This document shows positions 25,174-34,579 of a stretch of 64,000 nucleotides of DNA, one piece after another. Position 1 is the first letter of the stretch. Each line of letters opens with the position of its first letter. The stretch is taken from positions 2,914,001 to 2,978,000 of the forward strand of contig NZ_JBPWQE010000001.1 in the NCBI RefSeq assembly GCF_051811025.1. Reading direction: 5' to 3'. The notes below the pieces were generated by a model that ran no database searches, had not been told where the DNA came from, and was given only the letters and a program-made list of their open reading frames with translations. Made by a program: the position numbers and the translations under genes. Source of the stretch: Tardiphaga sp051811025. GTDB taxonomy: Bacteria; Pseudomonadota; Alphaproteobacteria; Rhizobiales; Xanthobacteraceae.

Positions 25174-27459
25174 TTACTGATCTTCGGGTTGAAGATCAGT
25201 TTCCGCCGGCGTCGCATCCACCGGCCGGTTTTGCGGCGTGCGACTGTTCTGGATCAGATCGTGCTGGGGCTCATCGGGGGTGGCGCGCGACCACGGGCGG
25301 TCCAGGCCACGCGGTCGCACGGCATCCATCGCAAAGCCGTTCGCAGTTCGCTGCAAGCTCACCGCACCGTTTCGTTGCAGGCGATCCTGTTCGACCACCA
25401 GCGCACGGCAATCCTTTGGCGGTTGTTTCGTCGTGACGATCAGTACCGCTTTCTCGCAATCATCCGTGAACGCGTCAGGCTGTAGAGCCAGCGCCACCAG
25501 AGCGCCATCGGCCAGCGGCGTGATGCATCCGTCGCGGTCGCAGGACACGCCATGGCTGAGGGAGGAATCCGTTGGCAGCCGAGCGTCAGCATCGCCGGCA
25601 AGCCACTCTTTCAACAGAAACGTATCCTTGGCGCTGCGCATCATATTCAGGCGCCCGTCCCTGCCCCGTACCGCAACGCTGTGCCCGTCCCCCGAGATCA
25701 GCACATCCGGCTGCTTCACCAGGAGTGCCCAGACGATCGAGAGCACCAGCACGCCAAGTCCCGCTAGGCGCAACGGCGTGCGCAACAATCCGAGCACGAT
25801 GATGCCAATGCTGGCGGCGACCAGCGGCCCGGTGCCAAAAGCCGGCATCCGGCCGATGGCACCGGGCAAGGCTGCCACCCATTGCGTGACCACGATCATC
25901 CACTGGACGCCGACATCCATCAGCCGCCAGAACACACCATCAAAGCCGAACGGCATGGCCACCAAACCGAGAATACCCGCCGGCATCACCATCGCCGAGA
26001 CCACCGGCATCGCCAGGAGATTGGCGACGACGCCATAGGGCGTGACGCGGTGGAAATGAAATGCGGCATAGGGCGTGGTGGCAAGGCCGGCTACCAGCGA
26101 AGCGAGTACGAGCATCGCGATCTCGCGTCCGCCCCATAGCGCCACGCGCGCCGTCGCGGAATGATCGGGCGAGGCAAACAGCGCGGGCATGCCGATCTGC
26201 ACCAATGCGACGAGCCCCAGCGTCGCCGCGAATGACATCTGAAAACTCGGATGCACCAGCGCTTCGGGCGCCACGATCAGCACGACCATTGCCGCCACCG
26301 CCAGCGTGCGGAACGTCACCGCCCGGCGATCGACCATGACAGCGATCAACACGACGGCCGTCATGAAGAACGAACGCTGCGTGGCGACCTCGGCGCCCGA
26401 CAGCAGCAGATAAAACAGCGCTGCGAACAACGCCGCGGTGGCTGCGACTTTCTTGATCGGGAACGTCACTGTCAGGACGGGGATCAACGCGAGCAATGCG
26501 CGTATCGCGAAGAACACCACGCCGGCCACGACGGCCATATGATAGCCGGAGATCGACAGCACATGCCCGAGACCGGAGATGAACATCGCATCATTGACGT
26601 CAGCCGAAATCGCATCGCGACGCCCTGTGAGCAGCGCCGTAGCAATGGCGCGGCTATCGCCCGAGAGCACGGTGCGGATCCGCGCGTCGATGGCGTCGCG
26701 CAGACCCTGCATGGTCGCCGAATAGCGTAGCGCCACACTCGGCTGTATCGGCGGATCGACTGCCTTGATGCCGCCCATCACAAAACCGGACGCGCCGATC
26801 CCCTGAAAATACAGATCGCGGCCAAAGTCGTAACTCCCCGGCCGGAGCGGCGACAGCGGCGGCTGCAGCCTTGCCTTCAATTCGACGAAGCTGCCGACGG
26901 CAGGCGCCGTGCCCTTCTTCACCGACAGCCGCACACGGGTGAGCTTCGGTGCGGCGCGCGGGCTGTCCATGGTGGCAACGCGCAGCACGAAGCGATCCGT
27001 GCGCTCCCGTTCCTCGTGAGTTTCTACGAAGCCGGTAAGCGCGACGGAATAGAGCGGCTTCGCCAGAACCTCATGAGCCACACGCGCGGTTTTCATGGCA
27101 GCCATCGCGAAGCCGGCCGCGATGGCCGCAATGAGCAAGATCAAGGGAAACCATCGCTGTCGCCGCAGCAAAAACGCAGCCACGCAAAGAAGGCTTGCCG
27201 TCGCAGCGGCAACCCAGGCCACCGGCTCATGCTCAGCGGCAAAATACAGCGCGATGCCGGAGCCGAAAGCGATCGGTACCCATGGCAGCAAACGACCGGG
27301 ACCAGCTTCGGCCCGCACCCACGTCCAGAGTGTCTCGAAGCCCGACGTCGACGGTCTCGCTGACGGCAGAGCAACACCTGTCCTGGCCGGTGGCGGCCAG
27401 GTAATGGCCCTTCCCCTCCGACCCTGAGACAGCTCCCGCTGCTCACCCCCGCCCGCCAT
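25174..27459 (-). CDS. comEC: ComEC/Rec2 family DNA-uptake channel protein
   Basis: 761-residue polytopic inner-membrane protein. The competence domain is seen at GLGHVLSISGYHMAVVAGVV with many membrane segments from residue 50 on; the N-terminal DUF4131 region (KTARVAHEVLAKPLYSVALTGFVETHEERERTD, OB-like) lies before it. The C-terminal beta-lactamase-like part has a shortened form (SGDGHSVAVRGRDGRLNM) without the full zinc motif. ComEC carries single-stranded DNA into the cytosol during transformation, but many non-competent bacteria keep it. Convergent with lexA; this pairing is common in the lineage. Confidence 0.9.
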   Translation of the reverse strand: MAGGGEQRELSQGRRGRAITWPPPARTGVALPSARPSTSGFETLWTWVRAEAGPGRLLPWVPIAFGSGIALYFAAEHEPVAWVAAATASLLCVAAFLLRRQRWFPLILLIAAIAAGFAMAAMKTARVAHEVLAKPLYSVALTGFVETHEERERTDRFVLRVATMDSPRAAPKLTRVRLSVKKGTAPAVGSFVELKARLQPPLSPLRPGSYDFGRDLYFQGIGASGFVMGGIKAVDPPIQPSVALRYSATMQGLRDAIDARIRTVLSGDSRAIATALLTGRRDAISADVNDAMFISGLGHVLSISGYHMAVVAGVVFFAIRALLALIPVLTVTFPIKKVAATAALFAALFYLLLSGAEVATQRSFFMTAVVLIAVMVDRRAVTFRTLAVAAMVVLIVAPEALVHPSFQMSFAATLGLVALVQIGMPALFASPDHSATARVALWGGREIAMLVLASLVAGLATTPYAAFHFHRVTPYGVVANLLAMPVVSAMVMPAGILGLVAMPFGFDGVFWRLMDVGVQWMIVVTQWVAALPGAIGRMPAFGTGPLVAASIGIIVLGLLRTPLRLAGLGVLVLSIVWALLVKQPDVLISGDGHSVAVRGRDGRLNMMRSAKDTFLLKEWLAGDADARLPTDSSLSHGVSCDRDGCITPLADGALVALALQPDAFTDDCEKAVLIVTTKQPPKDCRALVVEQDRLQRNGAVSLQRTANGFAMDAVRPRGLDRPWSRATPDEPQHDLIQNSRTPQNRPVDATPAETDLQPEDQ
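25176..25202 (+). terminator. lexA terminator overlapping the end of comEC
   Basis: A 10-bp perfect stem (ACTGATCTTC / GAAGATCAGT) with a five-base loop and three T, 20 bases after the lexA stop. It lies inside the last codons of the convergent comEC gene, so the same bases serve as coding sequence and probable terminator. The T-run is short. Confidence 0.5.
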
Positions 27460-27482
27460 CCCGCTGCTCCGGCACTACAGTT

Positions 27483-27534
27483 GCAATGCTAGCGGAACAG
27501 ATCAAACTAAACAGCGGAACGGATGGAGAATATG
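27483..27534. repeat. 52-bp direct repeat, copy 1
   Basis: GCAATGCTAGCGGAA ... AACAGCGGAAC ... GAATATG. This copy, downstream of the tautomerase and just before comEC, matches 29648-29699 at 43 of 52 positions in the same orientation. The pair brackets the tautomerase-SDR-LysR cassette. See the second copy. Confidence 0.8.
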
Positions 27535-27580
27535 CGACAAGATACTGGAGACCGCCAAATACTGGCGATCTCCATGTTGT

Positions 27581-27817
27581 CTACTTGCCTCCTGCTGCAC
27601 GCAGCTGGCGATATTCAAGCGCAGGCAAGCCGCCCCAGCCCCAGTTATCTGTATCCACCTCCTCGATAACCACGAAGGTCGATTCCAGCGGCTTGTGGAG
27701 CACGTCGAGCAGAAGGTGGCTGAAGCCGGCAATAAGCTGCGCCTTCTCCTCTGCTGTAACGGAGTCCCGACCGGGAGCCGTTCCCTCTCGCGTAATCTGA
27801 AGCGTCACGATTGGCAT
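27581..27817 (-). CDS. 4-oxalocrotonate tautomerase family protein
   Basis: 78 residues. After removal of Met the N-terminal Pro (MPIVTLQITREG) would be the catalytic base, as in all 4-OT family enzymes. The body has the single beta-alpha-beta unit (AEEKAQLIAGFSHLLLDVLH, STFVVIEEVDTDNWGWGG). ATG 27817 is preceded by GAGGGAGG. It is the last gene of a cassette, 11 bases after an SDR gene; cofactor-free tautomerases in this setting usually act on small keto acids, substrate not known. Confidence 0.88.
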   Translation of the reverse strand: MPIVTLQITREGTAPGRDSVTAEEKAQLIAGFSHLLLDVLHKPLESTFVVIEEVDTDNWGWGGLPALEYRQLRAAGGK

Positions 27818-27828
27818 GAATGCCTCCC

Positions 27829-28539
27829 TCAATGACCGGCGCTCTGGCCACCGTCAACGTGAAGGATTTCGCCTGTCACGAAGCCTGCGGATTCGAGATA
27901 GAGAACCGCGTCCACGATATCGCGCATTTCGCCCATGCTCTTGACCGGATGCAGGGCAGCGAGAAACTCATACGTCTCGGGAGCATGCATCGGAGATTTG
28001 ATGACGCCCGGCGACACGGCATTCACCCGGATGCCCTTCGTCGCATACTCGATGGCAAGTGACTTGGTGGCCGAATTGATGCCGCCCTTGGTGAGATTGG
28101 CCAGTACCGACGGCACGCCAGAGATCGCATGATCGGTCAGGCTGGTCGTGATGCTCACGATGTGACCCGAGCCCTGCTTCAGCATTTCCGCTACAACGCG
28201 TTGTGTAATGTAGAAAAAGCCGGCGACATTGGTCGCAATCTTCGACACGAAGTCCTCGGCCGTGTAGTCGGTAAACGGCTTGGCAATGAAGATGCCGGCG
28301 TTGTTGACCAGCGTGTCGACGCGACCGAAGCGCGAGAGCGCTTCCTTGACCACGCGGTCCGCGGTCGAAGGATCTCCCACATCGCCGGCGACACCCAGAA
28401 TGTCGGGATCGCTACCCTGCTTGATCGACCGCGACGTGGCGACGACACGGTAATTGCGATCCCGGTAAGCCTTCACCAGGCTGGCGCCGATACCTTGGGA
28501 TGCCCCGGTGATAATAACAACCTTCTGTGCGTTGCTCAT
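27829..28539 (-). CDS. SDR-family protein lacking the usual catalytic Tyr
   Basis: 236-residue Rossmann protein. The cofactor loop TGASQGIGASL, the LVNNAGIF motif and the C-terminal IRVNAVSPGVIKSPMH are normal. In the active site, where other members have Y-x-x-x-K, this reads A147-N-L-T-K151 (VLANLTKGG), so the proton-donating tyrosine is absent; a Ser (S133) remains. I remember a subfamily with the same feature. It may bind NAD(P) without classic reduction or use another donor. Start ATG 28539. Upstream of the tautomerase and downstream of a LysR regulator. Confidence 0.87.
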   Translation of the reverse strand: MSNAQKVVIITGASQGIGASLVKAYRDRNYRVVATSRSIKQGSDPDILGVAGDVGDPSTADRVVKEALSRFGRVDTLVNNAGIFIAKPFTDYTAEDFVSKIATNVAGFFYITQRVVAEMLKQGSGHIVSITTSLTDHAISGVPSVLANLTKGGINSATKSLAIEYATKGIRVNAVSPGVIKSPMHAPETYEFLAALHPVKSMGEMRDIVDAVLYLESAGFVTGEILHVDGGQSAGH

Positions 28540-28688
28540 GATATGCCTCGATGATGTAACCCAGCCAGCGATAATGCTGTTGAGGGGCCCGTCTCAGGCC
28601 CGGTGACCATCGTTCTATTCTTCCGCGCCAGGCAGCAGAATTGCCGGCTTTCGGCAGACACTCTTCCGCCGCTCGAAAGAATACGGGT

Positions 28689-29627
28689 CTATCGGGGAGC
28701 CATCGCTCCAGCTTCCGCAGAAAGCCGCGAAAATTCGGCGCGCAAACGAGGGGTGGCGAAATCGATGAATGCGCGGACCTTGGGCACCGTTATTCGGCCT
28801 TGCGGGATCACAAGATGAACCGGAAGCGCTGCCGGTTCATCGTCACGCAGCAGGAGTTTCAACGATCCGTCCTGTACGCGTTCAGCCACATGGTACGTAT
28901 AAAGCCGCGTCACACCATAGCCCTCCACCGCCGCTGCGAGTGCGGCACGAACGCTGTTGACGACGAGCCGTGGCTTGAAGTGAACCGATCGCGCGATCGA
29001 GCTTCCCGCCAAAGGCGGAAACACCCAGGTGTCCTGTCCCATATGCGTGGTGGTGACGATTTGATGCCGGGTCAGGTCCGCCAGCTCTGTGATGCGCGGA
29101 TGCATGCCGAGATAGCGTGGCGATGCGGCGACCACTCTCTTGACGTCACCGCCGACCCGCACCGCGACCATCGCGGAGTCGGGAAGTTCTGCGACACGGA
29201 GCGCGATATCGATTCCTTCTTCGACAAGATTGGCGTGGCGATCGAGAAGAACGAGGTTCACCGATACTGCGGGGAACGCGTCGAGATAGGCGCTAAGGAT
29301 CGGGCGGAGTATTTCTTCGCCGCTGATCGGGGGCGCAGAGATCGTCAGCGTTCCTCGCGGGGCCGAATGTTCGCCAGCGGCAGACATGTCGGCTTCTTCG
29401 AGTTCGACGAGCACGCGCCGGCAAGCCAAAGCATATCGCTCCCCCGTCTCGCTGAGCTTGATCGCACGAGTCGTACGATGAAGGAGTTCGGTGCCGACGT
29501 GCTGCTCCAGAAAGGCAATTGCCCGGCTAACGGCGGCCGGCGACCGCCCGAGCCTGCGCCCGGCGCCGGCGAGGCTGCCCTCGTCCAGAGCAGCCACGAA
29601 CACCTTCATTGCTTCAAGACGATCCAT
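28689..29627 (-). CDS. LysR family transcriptional regulator
   Basis: 312 residues from ATG 29627 with GGAAG upstream; earlier in-frame codons add eight residues. The HTH is MDRLEAMKVFVAALDEGSL with RRLGRSPAAVSRAIAFLEQHVG, followed by LLHRTTRAIKLSETGERY, typical of the AaeR/DmlR branch. The effector domain continues (TISAPPISGEEILRPILS). It lies 150 bases upstream of the SDR gene in the same direction, so it may not be divergent from its target, which is unusual for LysR. Confidence 0.9.
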   Translation of the reverse strand: MDRLEAMKVFVAALDEGSLAGAGRRLGRSPAAVSRAIAFLEQHVGTELLHRTTRAIKLSETGERYALACRRVLVELEEADMSAAGEHSAPRGTLTISAPPISGEEILRPILSAYLDAFPAVSVNLVLLDRHANLVEEGIDIALRVAELPDSAMVAVRVGGDVKRVVAASPRYLGMHPRITELADLTRHQIVTTTHMGQDTWVFPPLAGSSIARSVHFKPRLVVNSVRAALAAAVEGYGVTRLYTYHVAERVQDGSLKLLLRDDEPAALPVHLVIPQGRITVPKVRAFIDFATPRLRAEFSRLSAEAGAMAPR

Positions 29628-29647
29628 GCGTTGTCTTCCGTTCGCCC

Positions 29648-29699
29648 GCAATGCTAGCGGAAGCGACCGGACTGAACAGCGGAACAGATGCGGAATATG
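29648..29699. repeat. 52-bp direct repeat, copy 2
   Basis: Matches 27483-27534 at 43 of 52 positions. This copy begins 21 bases before the LysR start, where a LysR autoregulatory operator is expected. The repeat may thus be a duplicated operator or the scar of insertion or excision of the three-gene cassette. GCTAGC at its start is a perfect 6-bp palindrome shared by both copies. Confidence 0.8.
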
Positions 29700-29755
29700 T
29701 AAGACTATTGCCTGCCGAGCACCGTTTTCGATGCTCGCGTTCGTGACGATACCGT

Positions 29756-31429
29756 TTAGCCTGAGATCTTGGCGTAGCTGTCGCGCAGACCGACGGTGCG
29801 GTTGAAGACCAGCTTGCCCGATGCTGAATCCTTGTCGCGACAGAAGTAGCCCTGGCGCTCGAACTGCACGACATCGCTTGTGTTGTCACTCGCCAGCGCC
29901 GGCTCCAGCATGGCGCTGGTCAGCATCTCCAGCGAGTCCGGATTGAGCTGTGATGCGAACTCGGTCGCATTGGGCTGCGGATCGGCGAACAGCTGATTGT
30001 AGACGCGTACTTCCGCCTGCACGGCATCTGCGGCGCTCACCCAATGGATGGTCGCCTTGACCTTGCGACCGTCCGGCGCATTGCCGCCCCGGGTTTCCGG
30101 ATCATAGGTGCAGCGCAGTTCGACCACCTCGCCAGCGGCGTTCTTGATGACATCCTTGCAGGTGATGAAATAGCCGTAGCGCAAGCGCACCTCGCGACCC
30201 GGCGCCATGCGGAAGAACTTCTTCGGCGGCTCTTCCATGAAGTCGTCATGCTCGATGTAGAGCTCGCGGCCGAACGGGATCTGCCGCGTGCCCAGCGCTT
30301 CATCATCGGGATGATTGACCGCTTCGAGCTGTTCAGTCTGACCTTCGGGATAGTTCTCGATCACCACCTTCAGCGGCTTCAGTACAGCCATGCGACGCTG
30401 TGCTGTGCGATTCAGCGTCTCGCGCACGGCGAAGTCGAACATCGAGATATCGACGGTCGAGTTGGCCTTGGCTACACCGATGCGCTTGACGAATTCGCGC
30501 AGCGCTTCAGCGGGAATACCACGGCGCTGCAGGCCGGCAAGCGTCGGCATGCGTGGATCGTCCCAGCCGGTGACATGGCCGCCGCGAACAAGTTCGGTCA
30601 GCACGCGCTTCGAGAGCAGCGTGTACGTCATGTTGAGGCGCGCGAATTCATACTGATGCGGCCGCGATGGCACCGGCAGGTTTTCCAGGCACCAGTCGTA
30701 AAGCGGCCGGTGATCCTCGAATTCCAGCGTACAGATCGAATGCGTCACATGTTCGATGGCGTCCGACTGACCATGGGCGAAGTCGTAGCTCGGATAGATG
30801 CTCCAAGCGGTGCCCGTGCGCGGATGATGCGCGTGCAGGATGCGATAGATCACGGGATCGCGCAGGTTGATGTTGCCCGACGACATATCGATCTTGGCGC
30901 GCAGCACGCGGGCGCCGTTCGGGAATTCCCCGGCGCGCATGCGGGCGAACAGATCGAGGTTCTCGTCGACCGGACGATCGCGGAACGGACTGTTCTGGCC
31001 GGGCTCCGTCAGGGTGCCACGCTTGAAGCGGATTTCTTCCTGCGACTGGTCGTCGACATAGGCCTTGCCGGCGCGGATCAGATGTACCGCCCAGTCATAG
31101 AGCTGCTCGAAATAGTCCGAGGCGTAATGCAGGTTGCCTTCGCCCCAGTCGAAGCCGAGCCAGCGTACGTCGCGCTGGATCGCGTCGATATATTCCTGCT
31201 CTTCCTTGGTCGGATTGGTGTCGTCGAAACGCAAGTTGCAGTGGCCGCCGAACTCCTCGGCAACGCCGAAATTCAGGCAGATCGACTTGGCATGGCCGAG
31301 ATGCAGGTAGCCGTTGGGCTCCGGCGGAAAGCGCGTCACCACGCTCTTGTGCTTGCCGGATTGCAGGTCCGCCGCAACGATGTCGCGGATGAAGTCACGG
31401 CCTGCGTCGGATACCGATTCGTCTGTCAT
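29756..31429 (-). CDS. glnS: Glutaminyl-tRNA synthetase
   Basis: Charges tRNA-Gln directly. 557 residues from ATG 31429 (AAAGG upstream). Class-I signatures: PEPNGYLHLGHAKS (HIGH-type), a KMSKS-type YTLLSKRVLTELV and the GlnRS-specific insert region FRFDDTNP-like NLRFDDTNPTKEEQEY; the C-terminal anticodon beta-barrels follow. Many alphaproteobacteria rely on the indirect GatCAB route and lack this enzyme; here it is present next to gltX. Divergent from gltX with 200 bases between. Confidence 0.96.
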   Translation of the reverse strand: MTDESVSDAGRDFIRDIVAADLQSGKHKSVVTRFPPEPNGYLHLGHAKSICLNFGVAEEFGGHCNLRFDDTNPTKEEQEYIDAIQRDVRWLGFDWGEGNLHYASDYFEQLYDWAVHLIRAGKAYVDDQSQEEIRFKRGTLTEPGQNSPFRDRPVDENLDLFARMRAGEFPNGARVLRAKIDMSSGNINLRDPVIYRILHAHHPRTGTAWSIYPSYDFAHGQSDAIEHVTHSICTLEFEDHRPLYDWCLENLPVPSRPHQYEFARLNMTYTLLSKRVLTELVRGGHVTGWDDPRMPTLAGLQRRGIPAEALREFVKRIGVAKANSTVDISMFDFAVRETLNRTAQRRMAVLKPLKVVIENYPEGQTEQLEAVNHPDDEALGTRQIPFGRELYIEHDDFMEEPPKKFFRMAPGREVRLRYGYFITCKDVIKNAAGEVVELRCTYDPETRGGNAPDGRKVKATIHWVSAADAVQAEVRVYNQLFADPQPNATEFASQLNPDSLEMLTSAMLEPALASDNTSDVVQFERQGYFCRDKDSASGKLVFNRTVGLRDSYAKISG

Positions 31430-31629
31430 TTGTTGCCTTTCAAGCTGCGTCCTATGTGCCAAATCCGGAAGGCCGCGCCAAGGGCTGGATCAGGGGGCAG
31501 ATCACGCGAAAGGACCTTTTCCGATGCGGTTCCGCCCCCAAATCCGCGTTTATTCGCCGTGAGACAGCGCCCTGTCGTTGTGATAAACGCCCGCCAACAG
31601 TCACACCGAACTCGATCGAACCCACTGAT

Positions 31630-33054
31630 ATGACCGCTCCCGTCGTTACCCGTTTCGCCCCCTCGCCGACCGGCTTCCTCCATATCGGCGGTGGACGCAC
31701 CGCGCTGTTCAACTGGCTCTATGCCAAGAAGACCGGCGGCAAGATGCTGCTGCGGATCGAGGATACGGACCGCGAGCGTTCCACCGATGCCGCGATCGAC
31801 GCCATTATCGACGGGTTGAAGTGGCTGGGCATCGAGTGGGACGGCGACACAGTCTTCCAGTTCGCCCGTGCCGGCCGGCACCGCGAAGTCGCCGAACAGC
31901 TGCTGGCCGAGGGCAAGGCGTATTACTGCTACGCCTCAGCCGAAGAGCTGCAACAGATGCGCGAGACTGCCCGCGCCGAGGGCAAGTCCAAGCTCTATAA
32001 CGGACTGTGGCGCGACCGTGATCCGTCGGATCCGCGCCCCGACGTCAAACCGACGATCCGCCTGAAGGCGCCGCTCACCGGCGAGACCGTGATCGAGGAT
32101 CAGGTGCAGGGGCGTGTGGTCTGGCAGAACGAGAATCTCGACGATCTCGTGCTGCTGCGTGGCGACGGCAATCCGACCTACATGCTGGCCGTGGTGGTGG
32201 ACGACCATGACATGGGCGTGACCCATGTCATCCGCGGCGACGATCATCTGATCAACGCGGCGCGCCAGAAGCAGATCTACGACGCGCTCGGCTGGACGGT
32301 CCCCAGCATGTCGCACATTCCGCTGATCCACGGACCCGATGGCTCGAAACTCTCAAAGCGCCACGGCGCGCTCGGCGTCGAAGCCTATCGCGCGCTGGGC
32401 TATGTGCCGGCTGCCCTGCGGAATTACCTGGTGCGGCTCGGCTGGAGCCATGGCGATCAGGAAATCTTCTCGACCCAGGAGATGATCGACGCATTCGATC
32501 TATCCGGGATCGGCCGCTCTGCCGCGCGCTTCGATTTCGCCAAGCTTGAGAACCTCAACGGTCACTACATCCGTCACACCGACGATCAATCCCTCGTGAC
32601 CATGTTCGAGGACGTGCTGAATTACGTGCCCGGCGGCCTGGACCTGAAGCCGAAGCTCAACGACACCACCCGCGCCCAATTGCTGCGCGCCATGCCGGGC
32701 CTGAAGGAACGCGCCAAGACGCTGATCGAACTGATCGACGGCGCCAACTTCATCTTTGCCGATCGCCCGCTGGCGATGGAGCCGAAAGCGCAGGCCGCGC
32801 TGACGCCGGAAACCCGCGTGTTGATCGGCAAGTTGCGCACGGCACTGGAAGCCGTGACAGACTGGACGGCAGCGAATGCCGAAGCCGCTACCCGCGCCTT
32901 TGCCGAGGAAGCTGGCATCAAGCTTGGCGGAGTCGCGCAGCCGCTTCGCGTGGCGCTGACCGGCAAGACCACATCGCCCGGCATTTTCGATGTTCTGGCG
33001 GTATTGGGACGTCAAGAATGCCTGGACCGGCTCGCCGATCAGGCATCTATTTAG
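31630..33054 (+). CDS. gltX: Glutamyl-tRNA synthetase
   Basis: 474 residues starting MTAPVVTRFAPSPTGFLHIG. The HIGH-type motif is in PSPTGFLHIGGGRTALFNW and the KMSKS-type motif is GSKLSKRHGALG; the discriminating, zinc-less bacterial form with IYRGDDH-like MGVTHVIRGDDHLIN. ATG 31630 lacks a strong ribosome site. The frame is open for 58 more codons upstream but these show no conservation. Followed by gltA after 154 bases. Confidence 0.96.
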   Translation: MTAPVVTRFAPSPTGFLHIGGGRTALFNWLYAKKTGGKMLLRIEDTDRERSTDAAIDAIIDGLKWLGIEWDGDTVFQFARAGRHREVAEQLLAEGKAYYCYASAEELQQMRETARAEGKSKLYNGLWRDRDPSDPRPDVKPTIRLKAPLTGETVIEDQVQGRVVWQNENLDDLVLLRGDGNPTYMLAVVVDDHDMGVTHVIRGDDHLINAARQKQIYDALGWTVPSMSHIPLIHGPDGSKLSKRHGALGVEAYRALGYVPAALRNYLVRLGWSHGDQEIFSTQEMIDAFDLSGIGRSAARFDFAKLENLNGHYIRHTDDQSLVTMFEDVLNYVPGGLDLKPKLNDTTRAQLLRAMPGLKERAKTLIELIDGANFIFADRPLAMEPKAQAALTPETRVLIGKLRTALEAVTDWTAANAEAATRAFAEEAGIKLGGVAQPLRVALTGKTTSPGIFDVLAVLGRQECLDRLADQASI

Positions 33055-33208
33055 CATAGCTGTAGGCTGCTTTTGCCCGTCTTGCAGCGCACACAGCAAT
33101 ACGCTACGCATTCTGGCGAATGCTCTGGAATTCCCGGCTAGCCTCCCCATTTCTCCTGAAATGTCGGTGGTTTGCCGGCCCCTCAACGATCTCATCGGGG
33201 ACCACGCG

Positions 33209-34513
33209 ATGGACGCAAAAACCAATACCAAATCCGCAACGCTGACAGTCGACGGCAAGAGCTTCGACCTTCCGATTCACAGCGGAACGATCGGCCCTGA
33301 TGTCATCGACATCGGCAAGCTCTACGCCCAGTCCGGGATGTTTACCTACGATCCGGGCTTCACCTCGACGGGCAGCTGCCAGTCCAAGATCACCTATATC
33401 GATGGCGATGCCGGTATCCTCGAATACCGCGGCTACCCCATCGAGCAGCTCGCCGCCAAGGGCGATTTCCTCGAGACCTGTTACCTGTTGCTGTACGGGG
33501 AACTCCCGACCGCCAAGCAGAAGGTCGCCTTCGACACGCTGGTCACGAACCACACAATGGTTCACGACCAGATGAGCCGCTTCTTCCAGGGATTCCGCCG
33601 CGACGCGCATCCGATGGCCGTGATGGTCGCATCGGTTGGCGCCCTCGCCGCGTTCTACCACGACTCAACTGATATCAACGATCCGAAGCAGCGCGAAATC
33701 GCGTCGATCCGCATGATCGCCAAGATCCCGACGCTCGCCGCGATGGCCTACAAGTACACAATCGGCCAGCCTTTCGTGTATCCGACCAACTCGCTCGATT
33801 TCGCCGCGAACTTCATGAAGATGTGCTTCGCCGTGCCGTGCGAGGACTACAAGGTCAATCCGGTGCTCGCCAAGGCGCTGGACAAGATCTTCACGCTTCA
33901 CGCCGATCACGAGCAGAATGCATCGACCTCGACCGTCCGCATCGCCGGCTCGTCGGGTGCCAATCCGTTCGCTTGTATCGCCGCCGGCATCGCCTGCCTG
34001 TGGGGACCGGCGCATGGTGGTGCCAACGAAGCCGCATTGCAGATGCTCGCCGAGATCGGCACCGTCGACAAGATTCCGGAATTCATCGCCAAGGTGAAGG
34101 ACAAGAATTCCAGCGTCCGTCTGATGGGCTTCGGTCATCGCGTCTACAAGAACTACGATCCGCGCGCGAAGATCATGCAGGAGACCTGCCACGAGGTCCT
34201 CAAGGAAACCGGGCACGGCGGCGACGAAATGCTCGCCGTTGCGATGGAGCTCGAGAAAATCGCGCTGTCGGACCAGTACTTCATCGACCGCAAGCTGTAT
34301 CCGAATGTCGACTTCTATTCGGGCATCACGCTGAAGGCGATGGGCTTCCCGACGTCGATGTTCACCGTGCTGTTCGCGGTTGCCCGCACCGTCGGCTGGA
34401 TCAGCCAGTGGAGCGAGATGATCGGCGATCCGCAGCAGAAGATCGGCCGTCCCCGCCAGCTCTACACGGGCGCTGCCCGCCGCGACTACGTGGACATCGC
34501 CAAGCGCAGCTAA
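33209..34513 (+). CDS. gltA: Citrate synthase
   Basis: First step of the TCA cycle, condensing acetyl-CoA and oxaloacetate. 434 residues, the type-II (hexameric, Gram-negative) length. Motifs: LTVDGKSFDLPIHSGTIGPDVID at the start, GILEYRGYPIEQLA, catalytic His in GANPFACIAAGIACLWGPAHGGANEA region, GFGHRVYKNYDPRAK with His and Arg, and the active-site Asp near NVDFYSG. ATG 33209. A strong terminator follows 27 bases after the stop. Confidence 0.98.
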   Translation: MDAKTNTKSATLTVDGKSFDLPIHSGTIGPDVIDIGKLYAQSGMFTYDPGFTSTGSCQSKITYIDGDAGILEYRGYPIEQLAAKGDFLETCYLLLYGELPTAKQKVAFDTLVTNHTMVHDQMSRFFQGFRRDAHPMAVMVASVGALAAFYHDSTDINDPKQREIASIRMIAKIPTLAAMAYKYTIGQPFVYPTNSLDFAANFMKMCFAVPCEDYKVNPVLAKALDKIFTLHADHEQNASTSTVRIAGSSGANPFACIAAGIACLWGPAHGGANEAALQMLAEIGTVDKIPEFIAKVKDKNSSVRLMGFGHRVYKNYDPRAKIMQETCHEVLKETGHGGDEMLAVAMELEKIALSDQYFIDRKLYPNVDFYSGITLKAMGFPTSMFTVLFAVARTVGWISQWSEMIGDPQQKIGRPRQLYTGAARRDYVDIAKRS

Positions 34514-34540
34514 TGCGCTTCGGCAAAGGCTAGAAAAGAA

Positions 34541-34574
34541 AATCGGCGGATCGCAAGATCCGCCGATTTTTTGT
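34541..34574 (+). terminator. Intrinsic terminator of gltA
   Basis: A 12-bp perfect stem (AATCGGCGGATC / GATCCGCCGATT) with a GCAA tetraloop, followed by six T. It lies between the converging gltA and lpxB genes; on the minus strand an A-run side also gives T residues, so it may serve both. Confidence 0.9.
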
Positions 34575-34579
34575 TCAAG

